This document shows, in pieces, positions 17,922 through 26,745 of a DNA stretch of 64,000 bases; the stretch's first letter is position 1; each line of letters opens with the position of its first letter. Below the pieces are notes generated by a model that saw only the letters and a program-made list of their open reading frames with translations, was not told the DNA's origin and ran no database searches. The position numbers and the translations under genes are program-made. This DNA is from Tenacibaculum larymnensis (GTDB lineage Bacteria > Bacteroidota > Bacteroidia > Flavobacteriales > Flavobacteriaceae). Location of the stretch: NCBI RefSeq assembly GCF_028829235.1, contig NZ_JAIWJY010000001.1, forward strand, positions 1 to 64,000. Direction: 5' to 3'.

Positions 17922-18761
17922 ATGAAAAAATTATTAGCTATTGCTGTTTTGTTTGGAGCACTAACAGTTAACGCTCAAGAAGAAAAAAAAGAAGAACCTA
18001 AAGAAGGATGGAAAAGAAGCGGTAACATTTCTTTTTTATTCAACCAATCTGCTTTTAACAATTGGTTAGCTGGTGGTACAAATAACATTTCTGGTACTAT
18101 TGGATTAAACTATGATTTTAATTACACCAAAGGTGATTGGACTTGGGATAATAAATTAATTGCTTCTTACGGTTTAACAAAGTTAAAAGGAGAAGAAGTA
18201 CAAAAAACAGATGACCGTTTAGAGTTAAACTCTTTATTAGGAAAAAAAGCCGGCGGATATTGGTATTACTCAGCTTTTTTCAATTTTAAGACTCAAATGT
18301 CTTCAACCTATGTTTCTGGCGAGCAAACATCTCATTTCTTTTCTCCTGCATACTTCCAATTTGGACCTGGTATGCTTTGGAAAAAACATGACAATTTAAA
18401 AGTAAACATCGCTCCTGCAACTTCTAAGTTAATATATGTACACAAACACTTAACTGATTTTGGACCTGCTTTTGGAGTAGAGCAAAACGAAAATACTCGT
18501 TATGAACTAGGTGCTGCAGTTAATGCCTATTACAAATTAGATGTAATGAAAAATGTATCTGTAGAAAATATATTGAACTTATACAGTAACTACTTGGAAG
18601 ATTTTCAAAATGTAGATATTGACTACACTGTTAACGTAGTAATGAAAGTTAACAAATACTTATCTGCGAATCTTTCTATGCAAGCTATTTATGACGACAA
18701 CGCCTTTAGAGGATTCCAAACGAGAGAAGTGTTTGGTCTAGGAGTAAATTACGGTTTCTAG
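17922..18761 (+). CDS. DUF3078 family exported protein, second copy
   Basis: This 279-residue paralogue of the preceding gene has a clear signal peptide (about 1-18, ending TVNAQ), a Glu/Lys-rich linker and the same signature FNQSAFNNWLAGGTNN. It also has FSPAYFQFGPGMLWKKH and the closing EVFGLGVNYGF with a terminal Phe, as expected for a protein inserted into the outer membrane by BAM. It is shorter because it lacks the N-terminal linker of the first copy. It appears to have its own promoter in the 79-bp gap and ends at a terminator, so the copies may be regulated differently. Function unknown. Confidence 0.86.
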   Translation: MKKLLAIAVLFGALTVNAQEEKKEEPKEGWKRSGNISFLFNQSAFNNWLAGGTNNISGTIGLNYDFNYTKGDWTWDNKLIASYGLTKLKGEEVQKTDDRLELNSLLGKKAGGYWYYSAFFNFKTQMSSTYVSGEQTSHFFSPAYFQFGPGMLWKKHDNLKVNIAPATSKLIYVHKHLTDFGPAFGVEQNENTRYELGAAVNAYYKLDVMKNVSVENILNLYSNYLEDFQNVDIDYTVNVVMKVNKYLSANLSMQAIYDDNAFRGFQTREVFGLGVNYGF

Positions 18762-18780
18762 AAAAACAAAACATAATAGT

Positions 18781-18817
18781 AAAGCCTCAAGAATATATTC
18801 TTGAGGTTTTCTTTTTT
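18781..18817 (+). terminator. Intrinsic terminator after the DUF3078 genes
   Basis: A 15-bp inverted repeat around aagcctcaagaata (one G-U pair, no spacer) is followed by a run of Ts. It starts 20 bp after the DUF3078 stop and ends 29 bp before the next gene. Confidence 0.85.
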
Positions 18818-18845
18818 ACGTATTTTAGCCTAAAAATTTTAACGA

Positions 18846-19919
18846 ATGACATTATTAATTGTTTACGCCACCTTATCTATATTTTTCTCTTTTTTATGCT
18901 CTATATTAGAAGCTGTACTACTAAGTGTTACCCCTACTTTTGTGAATGTTAAAAAGAAAGAAGAAAAAGCTTACGCAAACGATCTTGAAGCTTTAAAAAA
19001 AGACGTTGACAAGCCTCTTATTGCTATCTTAACAGTAAACACCATAGCCCATACAGTAGGAGCTATCTTAGTTGGTGCTCAAGCAAAGAAAATATTTAAC
19101 GACGAAGGAAATGGTGTTTTTATCGTTTCTGCTATAATGACTATTTTAATTTTAGTAGCATCTGAAATTATTCCTAAAACTATCGGAGCAACTTATTGGA
19201 AATCTCTAGCTGGTTTTACAACCAAAGCCTTAAATGTGCTAATTTTCTTCTGTAAATACACTGGTATTATATGGGTACTTCAATTATTTACTAAACTATT
19301 TGGTAAAGGAGCACATGGTGAAAGTGTTTTAAGCAGAGAAGATTTTTCTGCTATGACTGATATTGCTGAGCAAGAAGGTGTTTTTCATGAAAGTGAAGGT
19401 AAAGTAATTAGAAACATGCTAAACTTTAAAGAAGTTCAAGCTAAACATATTATGACACCTCGTACGGTACTTACTACTGCTGACGAAAACCAAAGCATTG
19501 AATCGTTTTTTAATGAAAATAGACCTTTACGCTTTTCTAGAATACCAGTGTATGCTGAAAATCCAGACAACATAACTGGATATGTTTTAAAGGATCAGTT
19601 GTTGCTTTCTTTGGTTGATAACAAAGGAAACGAACCTTTAAAAACAATTAAAAGAGAAATTATTATTGCTAGCAGAGAGCTTTCTATTCCTAATTTATTT
19701 GAAAAGTTAATTGAGCAAAGAGAGCATTTAGCTTTAGTTGTAGATGAATATGGAGCAGTTAGCGGTTTAGTAACTCAAGAAGACGTTATAGAAACCCTTT
19801 TAGGCTATGAAATAATGGATGAGAGTGACAATGTAGCAAACCTACAAAGTTTGGCTAGAAAAAGCTGGGAACAGCGTGCTAAACGATTAGGGATAATTAA
19901 TGACTCTGAAAACGAATAG
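18846..19919 (+). CDS. CNNM/CorC-type membrane protein with CBS domains
   Basis: This 357-residue protein is of the CNNM/HlyC-CorC type, linked to Mg2+ or Co2+ transport. An N-terminal CNNM membrane domain (about 1-150) has four hydrophobic segments, including an early SSILEAVLLSVTP-like stretch typical of the family. A pair of CBS domains (about 195-315) follows, with the usual KHIMTPRTVLTT entry and LVVDEYGAVSGLVTQEDV in the second CBS. It ends shortly after the CBS pair and lacks the C-terminal CorC_HlyC transporter-associated domain. The shortened form is known in Flavobacteria. GldE is a relative, but nothing nearby supports a gliding role. Confidence 0.88.
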   Translation: MTLLIVYATLSIFFSFLCSILEAVLLSVTPTFVNVKKKEEKAYANDLEALKKDVDKPLIAILTVNTIAHTVGAILVGAQAKKIFNDEGNGVFIVSAIMTILILVASEIIPKTIGATYWKSLAGFTTKALNVLIFFCKYTGIIWVLQLFTKLFGKGAHGESVLSREDFSAMTDIAEQEGVFHESEGKVIRNMLNFKEVQAKHIMTPRTVLTTADENQSIESFFNENRPLRFSRIPVYAENPDNITGYVLKDQLLLSLVDNKGNEPLKTIKREIIIASRELSIPNLFEKLIEQREHLALVVDEYGAVSGLVTQEDVIETLLGYEIMDESDNVANLQSLARKSWEQRAKRLGIINDSENE

Positions 19920-19933
19920 TAAACTTACAAGTT

Positions 19934-19981
19934 TATAAAATAAAAAAGGCGTGAATTAATTCACGCCTTTTTTATTTTATA
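19934..19981. terminator. Bidirectional terminator, perfect 48-bp palindrome
   Basis: The two 24-bp arms (core ggcgtgaatt / aattcacgcc) are perfectly complementary with no spacer. It sits between the convergent CNNM and TonB-receptor genes, with A/T runs on both sides. Confidence 0.92.
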
Positions 19982-19992
19982 GTAAACTATTT

Positions 19993-22719
19993 CTAGTCAT
20001 TAATTGTCCAAGAAACATAGTACATAGAACCAATTAATCCTGATCCTGGTGCAACCATATATTCGTTACCAGTTAAGTTCGTTCCTCCTAATTTAAATCT
20101 TGATTTAATAGCAGGCACTCTATAGTTTATTTGTGCATCTAATACAGTTCTTGCATCTACTGTATCATCTAAGAAGCTTGACTGCCAATAGAACTCATCT
20201 TGCCATCTTAAATTCACATTAAACCCAAAGTTTTTAAATAAGTTAGGATTTCCAAACATTACTTTTACTTGATGTTCTGGAGTATTAAATCCTGCTTTAA
20301 AAGTTGGATCATCACTTTGATCAAAAACTAATTTTGAATATGTATAGTTAGCTCCTAAGTTAAACGTCTTAAATACTTTCGTATTTAACCCTACACCTAC
20401 ACCATACGAATCAACATTAGCTGATGTATTTGTATTAAGTACAAATGATGTATAATCTCCATTATCTATTGCTGCATCAGCTTGTGCATCTGGTGTTCCA
20501 TCTGCTTCTAAACCTCCATAATTAGCTACAATAACATCTTTGAATGCTACAAAGTCGTTATACTGGTTATAATAACCATTAATATCTAACTCTAATATAT
20601 TTCTACTATTTAAATCAATAATACTTCTATATCCTACTTCATATGAAGTAACTTTTTCTGGCTTAATTGGGTTAACATCAAGTTTAATTCTATTGTCAGC
20701 TCCAACTAATGCATTTCCAAAAGCTTGTCTACCTGTAATTACACTAGTAGAACCATCTTGATTAGCTACTATAGTAGAGAAACGATCTAAATTTTCTTGA
20801 GAAGTACCTAAAATATATTTACTTGGTCCTGAACGTAACCCAAAGTATTGTTCTAAAGTACTAGGGTTTCTAAACCCTGTTTGATAAGAAGCTCTTAAAA
20901 TATGATTCTTTGATTCACCTAAAGAATAGTTTAACGCTACCCTTGGAGAAAAGTTACCTTCAAAGTTTTTAGATTTATCATAACGAACAGATCCTGTAAA
21001 CTTTAACCTATCTTCTAAAAATTTCTTTTGAATTTGAGAGTAAACCCCAACCATATCAAACTCTATACTACTATTTTCATCTGTAAATAAAGTTCCGTTT
21101 GAGTTAATATCAAATTTACGGTAAGAACCTCCTACTTGAATCTCTCCCCAACGAATTAAATCCTTGAAGTTATAATTAGCATCAAAGTGATAAAAAGAAG
21201 TTTCGTCTTTTATCCCTGCTCCTCCTTTGTTTATTGGAGTATTGATTACTTCTTCTAAAGCTGTTTTAAACTCAGGTGACCCAGGAACATATCTGTTTCT
21301 GTTTGCATACCTTCTAGCATCTGCATCATTAAAAGGAGTATATCTTTCATCATTAAGTCTTCCCGTATAAACATCTATATATTCTTTATACCAGTTTTGC
21401 GTTGGGTTATACTTTTCATTTAAAGCAATCGCTGCAAATCGTAAATCGTGACTTTTTCCTGAATCATTTCCTGTATAATATCCTCTTACAAAGAAGTTTT
21501 TCCCTATAAGTTCTAATTTATACTGCTCAATAAAGTATCCTTTTTGAGAGAATCTATTTGTTCCTTGATATGTGTTATCTCCACGAGAAAAACGAGAGTT
21601 TAATACAATCTCTAATGCATCATTTGCCCATGGTCTGATGTGTATAGATCCATCAAATTTTAAGTTATAACCATTATAATTAGTTAAGTCAGCTTCATTG
21701 TACCCTGTTCTACTTACATCCAAAGAAGGTAATGCTGAATTTAAATCATTTAAGTTAAAATTAAAATCATCACCATATACATTTACACCATCATAATCAG
21801 TATTTGTATTTCTATCTCCATCAATAGCTACTCCACCAATTCCTGTTGTATTTCTAGTATCAACAGCATGCCATTCTTCAGCAGAGAAATAAGTTAAGTT
21901 TGCTTTAGCAGCAACATAATCATTAAACTTATATGCCATACGAATTCCTGCGTCATAAAAAGGATTATTACCTGCTGCTTCTTGTGACATAGTACCTGTT
22001 TTAATATAAGTACTGATACCCGCATCATCAAAAGGGTTTCTACTTCTCATTAACAAAATACCGTTAAAGGCGTTTGCACCATATAAAGCAGAAGAAGCTC
22101 CAGGTAGAATTTCAACATTCTTAACATCTAAATCAGACAATCCTAGAATGTTTCCTGCTGAGAAGTTCAGTGCTGGTATTGATGTTTCTACTCCATCAAC
22201 TAACTGTACAAATCTAGTATTATCAAAAGTAGAAAAACCACGAGAGTTTACAGATTTAAATCCATAATTCGCCTCACGTGACTCAATTCCTTTTAAATTT
22301 GCTAATCCGTCATAAAATGAAACAGAAGTATTTCTCTTAACATCAACAATACCCATTCTTTCAATAGTTACTGGAGATTCAATAACTCGTTCAGGAGATC
22401 TAGATGCTGAAATTACAACTTCATCTAATGCTACACTTTCTTTTAATATTACATTTACTTCTTGATCTTGTGAAGTAACTTCTATGATTTCTGTTTTATA
22501 TCCAAAAGCAGAAACTTGTATAGTTATAGGGTAGGTTGACTTAACTTGTAACGTAAATTTTCCTTCAAAATCAGAAGTTGCTCTTGCTTCTCCTGAAAGA
22601 ATTACTGCATTTGGAAAAGGCTCCAAGTATTCGTCGTAAATTTTTCCATTTACTGTAGTTTGTGCATAAATAGCCATACTACACACTACCAAAACTATGG
22701 ATAGTAGTTTTTTAAACAT
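19993..22719 (-). CDS. TonB-dependent receptor with carboxypeptidase-like N-terminal domain
   Basis: This is a 908-residue outer-membrane receptor for energised uptake. It has a signal peptide (1-19), then a carboxypeptidase-regulatory-like beta-sandwich (about 22-100) containing GKIYDEYLEPFPNAVI. A plug domain (about 105-230) includes VVISASRSPERV, a TonB-box-like region, and GASSALYGANAFNGIL. A 22-strand barrel reaches the C terminus. The ligand is not evident. Two TonB-C-domain genes lie just upstream on the same strand (44 bp to the nearest), so it likely forms a dedicated uptake unit with its own energy transducers (inference). The C terminus YVSWTIND lacks the usual terminal Phe, but similar ends occur in this class. 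Confidence 0.93.
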   Translation of the reverse strand: MFKKLLSIVLVVCSMAIYAQTTVNGKIYDEYLEPFPNAVILSGEARATSDFEGKFTLQVKSTYPITIQVSAFGYKTEIIEVTSQDQEVNVILKESVALDEVVISASRSPERVIESPVTIERMGIVDVKRNTSVSFYDGLANLKGIESREANYGFKSVNSRGFSTFDNTRFVQLVDGVETSIPALNFSAGNILGLSDLDVKNVEILPGASSALYGANAFNGILLMRSRNPFDDAGISTYIKTGTMSQEAAGNNPFYDAGIRMAYKFNDYVAAKANLTYFSAEEWHAVDTRNTTGIGGVAIDGDRNTNTDYDGVNVYGDDFNFNLNDLNSALPSLDVSRTGYNEADLTNYNGYNLKFDGSIHIRPWANDALEIVLNSRFSRGDNTYQGTNRFSQKGYFIEQYKLELIGKNFFVRGYYTGNDSGKSHDLRFAAIALNEKYNPTQNWYKEYIDVYTGRLNDERYTPFNDADARRYANRNRYVPGSPEFKTALEEVINTPINKGGAGIKDETSFYHFDANYNFKDLIRWGEIQVGGSYRKFDINSNGTLFTDENSSIEFDMVGVYSQIQKKFLEDRLKFTGSVRYDKSKNFEGNFSPRVALNYSLGESKNHILRASYQTGFRNPSTLEQYFGLRSGPSKYILGTSQENLDRFSTIVANQDGSTSVITGRQAFGNALVGADNRIKLDVNPIKPEKVTSYEVGYRSIIDLNSRNILELDINGYYNQYNDFVAFKDVIVANYGGLEADGTPDAQADAAIDNGDYTSFVLNTNTSANVDSYGVGVGLNTKVFKTFNLGANYTYSKLVFDQSDDPTFKAGFNTPEHQVKVMFGNPNLFKNFGFNVNLRWQDEFYWQSSFLDDTVDARTVLDAQINYRVPAIKSRFKLGGTNLTGNEYMVAPGSGLIGSMYYVSWTIND

Positions 22720-22763
22720 AATGTTTATTTTAATTGATTTGTATTAAGTTATTATTGGTTTAT

Positions 22764-23498
22764 TTACTCATCTAGAGCAAACATAATAGGGAATCCGTAT
22801 TTTACAGAGGTTTGATCTCCTGACTTTTTAGCAGGTACAAACTGTGGTAATTGAGATACCACACGAATAGCTTCGTTGTTTAGTAGCTCTCCATTTTTTG
22901 GTCCTAAAGTTTTAATATTCTTAACCTGACCATTTTTATCAATAATAAAACGCACCCAAACTTCTCCTTGAATAGATTCTTTTACCGCTTGACTAGGGTA
23001 TCTGAAGTGTTTTTGAATATGCTTTACCATTTCAACATTAAAACAATCTAACCTTTCATTTTTCTTTGCCTTTTTACATGCAGTAAACAAAGGGATTCTA
23101 TCAACTGTAGTAAATTTTTCAGCTTTTCTTACTTCTTCTGCTGATAGTTTACTTGTTATGTTTTCAAGATTATTTTTAAAGGTTAAAGGTTGATTTAATT
23201 CTTCTTGAGGAGTTGTACTTTCTAATGCCGCAGTTCCTGCTCCCGATAATTCCGTAGCACTTGAAACCGCTTTCTTTTTTGAAATTTCTCTCTTTTTTAA
23301 ATACCTTCTATTAGCAGATACTTTTACAGAGATTTGTCGTGTACCTTTATTCTTCTTGTCTTTTGGAGCAATAGTACATTTTGTTATACTATTTAAATCT
23401 ACTAAAGACTCTTCTGGGGTTTCACATACTTCACGTTGTGACACAACATTAGTAGCATAAAAACAAACTAACGTAATAACTAAAATAATTTTTCTCAT
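22764..23498 (-). CDS. TonB C-terminal-domain protein, copy B
   Basis: This is a TonB-family protein of 244 residues with start at 23498. The open frame extends 30 bp further up, but only from 23498 does the protein begin with a normal signal or anchor segment (MRKIILVITLVCFYATNVVS). A Lys/Arg-rich linker follows. The C-terminal TonB domain (about 150-240) contains HFRYPSQAVKESIQGEVWV and FIIDKNGQVKNI, typical of the fold. The N-terminal segment looks cleavable, and no Pro-rich spacer is present, so this is not a classical TonB. It could be a periplasmic or lipid-free relative. It sits 44 bp upstream of the TonB receptor and behind a paralogue of the same kind. Confidence 0.87.
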   Translation of the reverse strand: MRKIILVITLVCFYATNVVSQREVCETPEESLVDLNSITKCTIAPKDKKNKGTRQISVKVSANRRYLKKREISKKKAVSSATELSGAGTAALESTTPQEELNQPLTFKNNLENITSKLSAEEVRKAEKFTTVDRIPLFTACKKAKKNERLDCFNVEMVKHIQKHFRYPSQAVKESIQGEVWVRFIIDKNGQVKNIKTLGPKNGELLNNEAIRVVSQLPQFVPAKKSGDQTSVKYGFPIMFALDE

Positions 23499-23565
23499 AC
23501 CTAAGGGGTTTAACATTTTTTCAATCAACTAATTATAGTTCATTATTTGTGAAAAACATGGCGTG

Positions 23566-23573
23566 CAAAGGTA
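23566..23573 (-). promoter_or_regulatory. -7 box between the two TonB-C genes
   Basis: The minus strand reads TACCTTTG, an exact TAnnTTTG match, 68 bp before the copy B start. It suggests that copy B and the receptor can be transcribed apart from copy A. No -33 TTG is seen. Confidence 0.45.
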
Positions 23574-23609
23574 TTCTTTTTTTTACATAAAATAAATTAT
23601 TTTAACACA

Positions 23610-24317
23610 CTAATATTCAGAGCTATTTAAGCTAAAGTTCATAGGAAAGCTGTATGCTACTCTTGTATTTTTTCCTTGTTGTTTCCCTGGTGTAAAATCT
23701 GGAAGTAATAACACAATTCTTTTTGCCTCTTTTTTTAAGATTTCATGTGCATTTGCTCCTTCCGTTTTAATATCTGTCACTTTTCCAGTTTCATCAATTA
23801 CAAAACTTACTAGTACTTCTCCTTCAATTCCTTTGTCTAAGGCTTCTTCAGGGTATTTTAGTGTATTAATTATATGGTTTTGCATTTCATAATTAAAACA
23901 GTCTACTTTATCCATTAAAGGATCAGTACAAGATAAAAACATAGGGATTTCGTCTACTACATCAAAAGAAGTAGCTTTTTTGATTAATTTTCTTGTAATT
24001 GGAAATATATCATACAAGCGACATGAAGCTAAGTCACTAGTTGTTTTAATCAATTTAATTTTGTTAGCTTCTATATCATTAGCTAAACTAACAACTTTTT
24101 CAAAGTAAACACGTTTTCTAAAATGCCTTCTACTAGAAATTGTAGTTACAACAGTAGGAGTTACCTCACTACTTTTTTCTACTTTTTTTTCTACTAAACA
24201 CTTGTCTACAACGTTTACATCTACTGAATGGGAAGTTTCAGATGTACATTTCTCTTGTGCTATAGTAAATTGTAAACCACAACATAGTAACAAGAGGGTA
24301 ATTATATTTTTCATCAT
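23610..24317 (-). CDS. TonB C-terminal-domain protein, copy A
   Basis: This 235-residue TonB-family protein has a signal peptide (about 1-20, ending LQFTIAQE), a middle part with several Cys, and a C-terminal TonB domain (about 140-230). The domain contains LKYPEEALDKGIEGEVLVSF and VIDETGKVTDIKT. It is clearly paralogous to the next gene: both open with a Cys-containing segment (EKCTSETSHSVDVN here, REVCETPEESLVDLN there) and both end in a FPxxFAL/FPMNFSL pattern. Such small TonB-like proteins are multiplied in Flavobacteria. Upstream lie two micro-ORFs, one of which overlaps the start. The ATG doublet at 24317/24314 leaves the exact start open by one codon. Confidence 0.86.
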   Translation of the reverse strand: MMKNIITLLLLCCGLQFTIAQEKCTSETSHSVDVNVVDKCLVEKKVEKSSEVTPTVVTTISSRRHFRKRVYFEKVVSLANDIEANKIKLIKTTSDLASCRLYDIFPITRKLIKKATSFDVVDEIPMFLSCTDPLMDKVDCFNYEMQNHIINTLKYPEEALDKGIEGEVLVSFVIDETGKVTDIKTEGANAHEILKKEAKRIVLLLPDFTPGKQQGKNTRVAYSFPMNFSLNSSEY

Positions 24318-24612
24318 GATCTATTCAGATTAACACATGGTAACTCAAAAAGAGCGGACATTTCACCTGGTCTTAAATTCATTATTTAAAACTTTATGAA
24401 TACTTGGTAAGTTAGCTGGTTAAATAAGATTAATTTACTTACGTAAGTTTTAGGATTTCTTATTAACTAATTGATCTAATGAAAATCGTCTAGATTTTGT
24501 TTGTGAAGTTTTATTATTTTTCATTTTCAGGGGGATAAAATGGTTAAAAATATTAATTTACAATGCTTTATAAAACACAGAAAAAACTATGTTAGCGAAT
24601 ATAAATATAATA
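24318..24612. other. Leader region of the TonB-C genes with two micro-ORFs
   Basis: No gene of normal size is present. On the minus strand there are two small ORFs. One of 24 codons (24450-24524) encodes a basic peptide beginning MKNNKTSQTKSRRFS. One of 22 codons (24314-24382) begins MNLRPGEMSALFELP, and its TGA overlaps the start of the TonB-C gene (ATGA). A 12-bp palindrome acttacgtaagt lies at 24437-24448. Either ORF may be chance; the overlap would allow translational coupling. Confidence 0.35.
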
Positions 24613-24650
24613 AAAAAGAACTTAAAGTTGCAATTCTTTAAGTTCTTTTT
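24613..24650 (-). terminator. Intrinsic terminator after hflX
   Basis: A perfect 15-bp stem (aaaaagaacttaaag and complement) with an 8-nt loop lies 32 bp past the hflX stop. The minus-strand side ends in a T run. Confidence 0.88.
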
Positions 24651-24682
24651 AAGTTATGGCTATGTTTTTTTACTGTAAAAAA

Positions 24683-25882
24683 CTAATATTCTTGGTATAA
24701 GAAATCATTATATGGAAAGCGCTGAATGTGTATTTTTTTCACTTCTTCATACACTTTATCTTTAAAATTCTCTAGGTTATCTTTATTTAATGCTGAAATA
24801 AAAATACTCTCTGTTTCTAAATCATTCATCCATGTTCTTTTCCAATCTTCTAACGTATAATGTTCTTTTGTTTTTTCTGTAACTAAGTCATCTTCATCAA
24901 TAGTTTCATGAGTGTAAGCATCTATTTTATTAAATACCATAACTGTAGGTTTATCCTTACTATCAATCTCATCTAAAATTTTATTTACAGAAGCAATATG
25001 GTCTTCAAAATTGGGATGTGATATATCTACTACATGCAATAATAAATCAGCTTCACGAACTTCGTCTAAGGTAGATTTGAACGACTCTACTAATTGAGTT
25101 GGTAACTTTCTTATAAACCCAACAGTATCTGTCATTAAAAAGGGGATATTCTTTATTACTACTTTTCTTACTGTAGTATCAAGTGTTGCAAACAACTTAT
25201 TTTCTGCAAACACCTCACTTTTACTCACTACATTCATTAAAGTAGATTTACCAACATTGGTATATCCTACCAAAGCAACACGAACCATTTTTCCACGGTT
25301 TTTACGTTGCACAGACATTTGTTTATCAATAGTTACTAACTTCTTTTTTAGTAGCGAGATTTTATCACGAATAATACGACGGTCTGTTTCTATTTCTGTT
25401 TCTCCTGGTCCACGCATACCAATCCCTCCTTTTTGTTTATCAAGGTGTGTCCACATTCTTGTTAATCGAGGTAATAAATATTGATATTGCGCTAGCTCTA
25501 CCTGTGCTTTTGCCGAACTCGTTTGTGCTCTGCTGGCAAAAATATCTAATATTAAATTGGTTCTATCTAAAATTTTACAATCTAAAAAACGCTCAACATT
25601 TCTAAGTTGAGCTGGTGATAGCTCATCATCAAAAATGGCTGTTCCAATATCATTTGACTCTATATACGCTTTTACATCTTCTAACTTTCCTGTTCCTATA
25701 AAAGTTTTTGGGTGTGGTTTGTCTAGCTTTTGAACAAAACGTTTAACAGCTACTCCTCCAGCTGTAAGCGTTAAAAACTCTAGTTCATCAAGATATTCTT
25801 CTGATTTCTTTTCATCTTGATGTTGGGTTATAATACCTATTAAAACCGCTTTTTCTGATATGGCTTCTCTTGTTTCTATCAT
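24683..25882 (-). CDS. hflX: GTPase HflX
   Basis: HflX is a ribosome-associated GTPase that splits stalled 70S ribosomes under stress. The 399-residue protein has the HflX N-terminal domain (to about 190) with the signature RGPGETEIETDRR. A G domain follows with the P loop GYTNVGKSTLMN, the G3 motif DTVGF and the G4 motif NKID. I choose the ATG at 25882 (MIETREA). The frame is open nine bases further to another ATG, but an exact -7 box covers 25889-25896, which would place transcription start close to 25882 and so favours the inner start. The gene stands alone, with a terminator downstream. Confidence 0.93.
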   Translation of the reverse strand: MIETREAISEKAVLIGIITQHQDEKKSEEYLDELEFLTLTAGGVAVKRFVQKLDKPHPKTFIGTGKLEDVKAYIESNDIGTAIFDDELSPAQLRNVERFLDCKILDRTNLILDIFASRAQTSSAKAQVELAQYQYLLPRLTRMWTHLDKQKGGIGMRGPGETEIETDRRIIRDKISLLKKKLVTIDKQMSVQRKNRGKMVRVALVGYTNVGKSTLMNVVSKSEVFAENKLFATLDTTVRKVVIKNIPFLMTDTVGFIRKLPTQLVESFKSTLDEVREADLLLHVVDISHPNFEDHIASVNKILDEIDSKDKPTVMVFNKIDAYTHETIDEDDLVTEKTKEHYTLEDWKRTWMNDLETESIFISALNKDNLENFKDKVYEEVKKIHIQRFPYNDFLYQEY

Positions 25883-25888
25883 ACATTG

Positions 25889-25896
25889 CAAAAGTA
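25889..25896 (-). promoter_or_regulatory. -7 box directly before hflX
   Basis: The minus strand reads TACTTTTG, an exact match. It ends 6 bp before the preferred hflX ATG, so the message would be leaderless or nearly so. No -33 TTG at normal spacing. Confidence 0.5.
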
Positions 25897-25943
25897 CAAA
25901 TTTATCAACGCATGTTTTTAACTTTCTTTTGGTATTAAAATCA

Positions 25944-26507
25944 CTACAACAGCTTTTTTACAGTAGTTTTCAATATGGGTAAAACGTCTTTTTCAAACCA
26001 CTGGTTTTTAGTTAACCAAAACCTATTTCTTGGTGATGGGTGAGGTAATACAAAATAACTGGGTAGATACTCTTCATAGTTATTCACTGTCTCAGTAAGT
26101 GTCCTTTTTGCTTGCTCTTTTAAGTAGTAGTTTTGAGCATACATTCCAATTAAAATAACCAACTTTACATTAGACATTTCTTCTAGTAATGGTTGATGCC
26201 ATTTCGGGGCACATTCTTTTCTAGGTGGCAGATCTCCTGATTTTCCTTTTCCTGGATAACAAAAACCCATTGGAATTATTCCAAAATTGTTGGTGTTGTA
26301 AAACTGCTCATCAGTAACATCCAGCCATTTTCTAAGTTGCTTTCCGCTAGCATCATCCCAAGGAATTCCAGATTTGTGTACTTTGGTTCCTGGTGCTTGA
26401 CCTACAATAATAATTTTTGACTTTCTATTAGCTAAAATCACAGGGTTAGGCTCTATATGTTCCTCACATATTTTACATTCTTTTATTTTCCTTAGAAGAT
26501 TCTCCAC
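25944..26507 (-). CDS. Uracil-DNA-glycosylase-family protein
   Basis: This 187-residue protein has the uracil-DNA glycosylase superfamily fold. Motif A appears as GQAPGTKVHKSGIPWDDASG (about 36-55) and motif B as HPSPRNRFW near the C terminus. Four cysteines near the N terminus and middle (including KECKICEEHIEP) might bind an Fe-S cluster as in family 4/5 enzymes, but I cannot place all ligands. It is annotated as UDG family in many Flavobacteria; its true substrate is not settled. It stands alone between hflX and the mini-gene terminator. Confidence 0.82.
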   Translation of the reverse strand: MENLLRKIKECKICEEHIEPNPVILANRKSKIIIVGQAPGTKVHKSGIPWDDASGKQLRKWLDVTDEQFYNTNNFGIIPMGFCYPGKGKSGDLPPRKECAPKWHQPLLEEMSNVKLVILIGMYAQNYYLKEQAKRTLTETVNNYEEYLPSYFVLPHPSPRNRFWLTKNQWFEKDVLPILKTTVKKLL

Positions 26508-26531
26508 ACTGTAAAGTTAATATTTATGCAT

Positions 26532-26568
26532 AAAAAAACACTCGATTACAATTTAATCGAGTGTTTTT
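26532..26568 (-). terminator. Intrinsic terminator of the 34-codon mini-gene
   Basis: A 15-bp perfect stem (aaaaacactcgatta and complement) with a 5-nt loop and flanking A/T runs starts 19 bp past the mini-gene stop, read on the minus strand. It also insulates the downstream UDG-family gene. Confidence 0.88.
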
Positions 26569-26587
26569 AACTTTAACTATTTAAGTC

Positions 26588-26692
26588 TTAATTGTTAATT
26601 GCATAACTAGCACCATTACCTAAATCTGATAAAAATGCCATAATAGTTTTCATTAATTTTTTTCCTTTTTTGGTTAGTAGTTGTCTTTTCAT
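26588..26692 (-). CDS. Small cationic peptide, 34 residues, unknown function
   Basis: This is a 34-codon ORF too short for ordinary gene calling. It lies in its own apparent transcription unit: a TTG-N19-TAGTTTTC promoter ends 53 bp before the ATG, and a strong hairpin terminator follows 19 bp after the TAA. The peptide begins MKRQLLTKKGKKL, with seven basic residues in the first fifteen and only one acidic residue overall. A hydrophobic turn (MAFLS) follows and the peptide ends DLGNGASYAINN. The first half could form a cationic amphipathic helix. There is no signal peptide and no GG cleavage site. I do not recognise it. It could be a bacteriocin-like or toxin-like peptide, a regulatory peptide, or a small RNA whose ORF is incidental. 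Confidence 0.5.
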   Translation of the reverse strand: MKRQLLTKKGKKLMKTIMAFLSDLGNGASYAINN

Positions 26693-26745
26693 TTTTTTAG
26701 ATATTTCATTAATTTCCCTGAGGTAAAATTAACATACAACTATCT

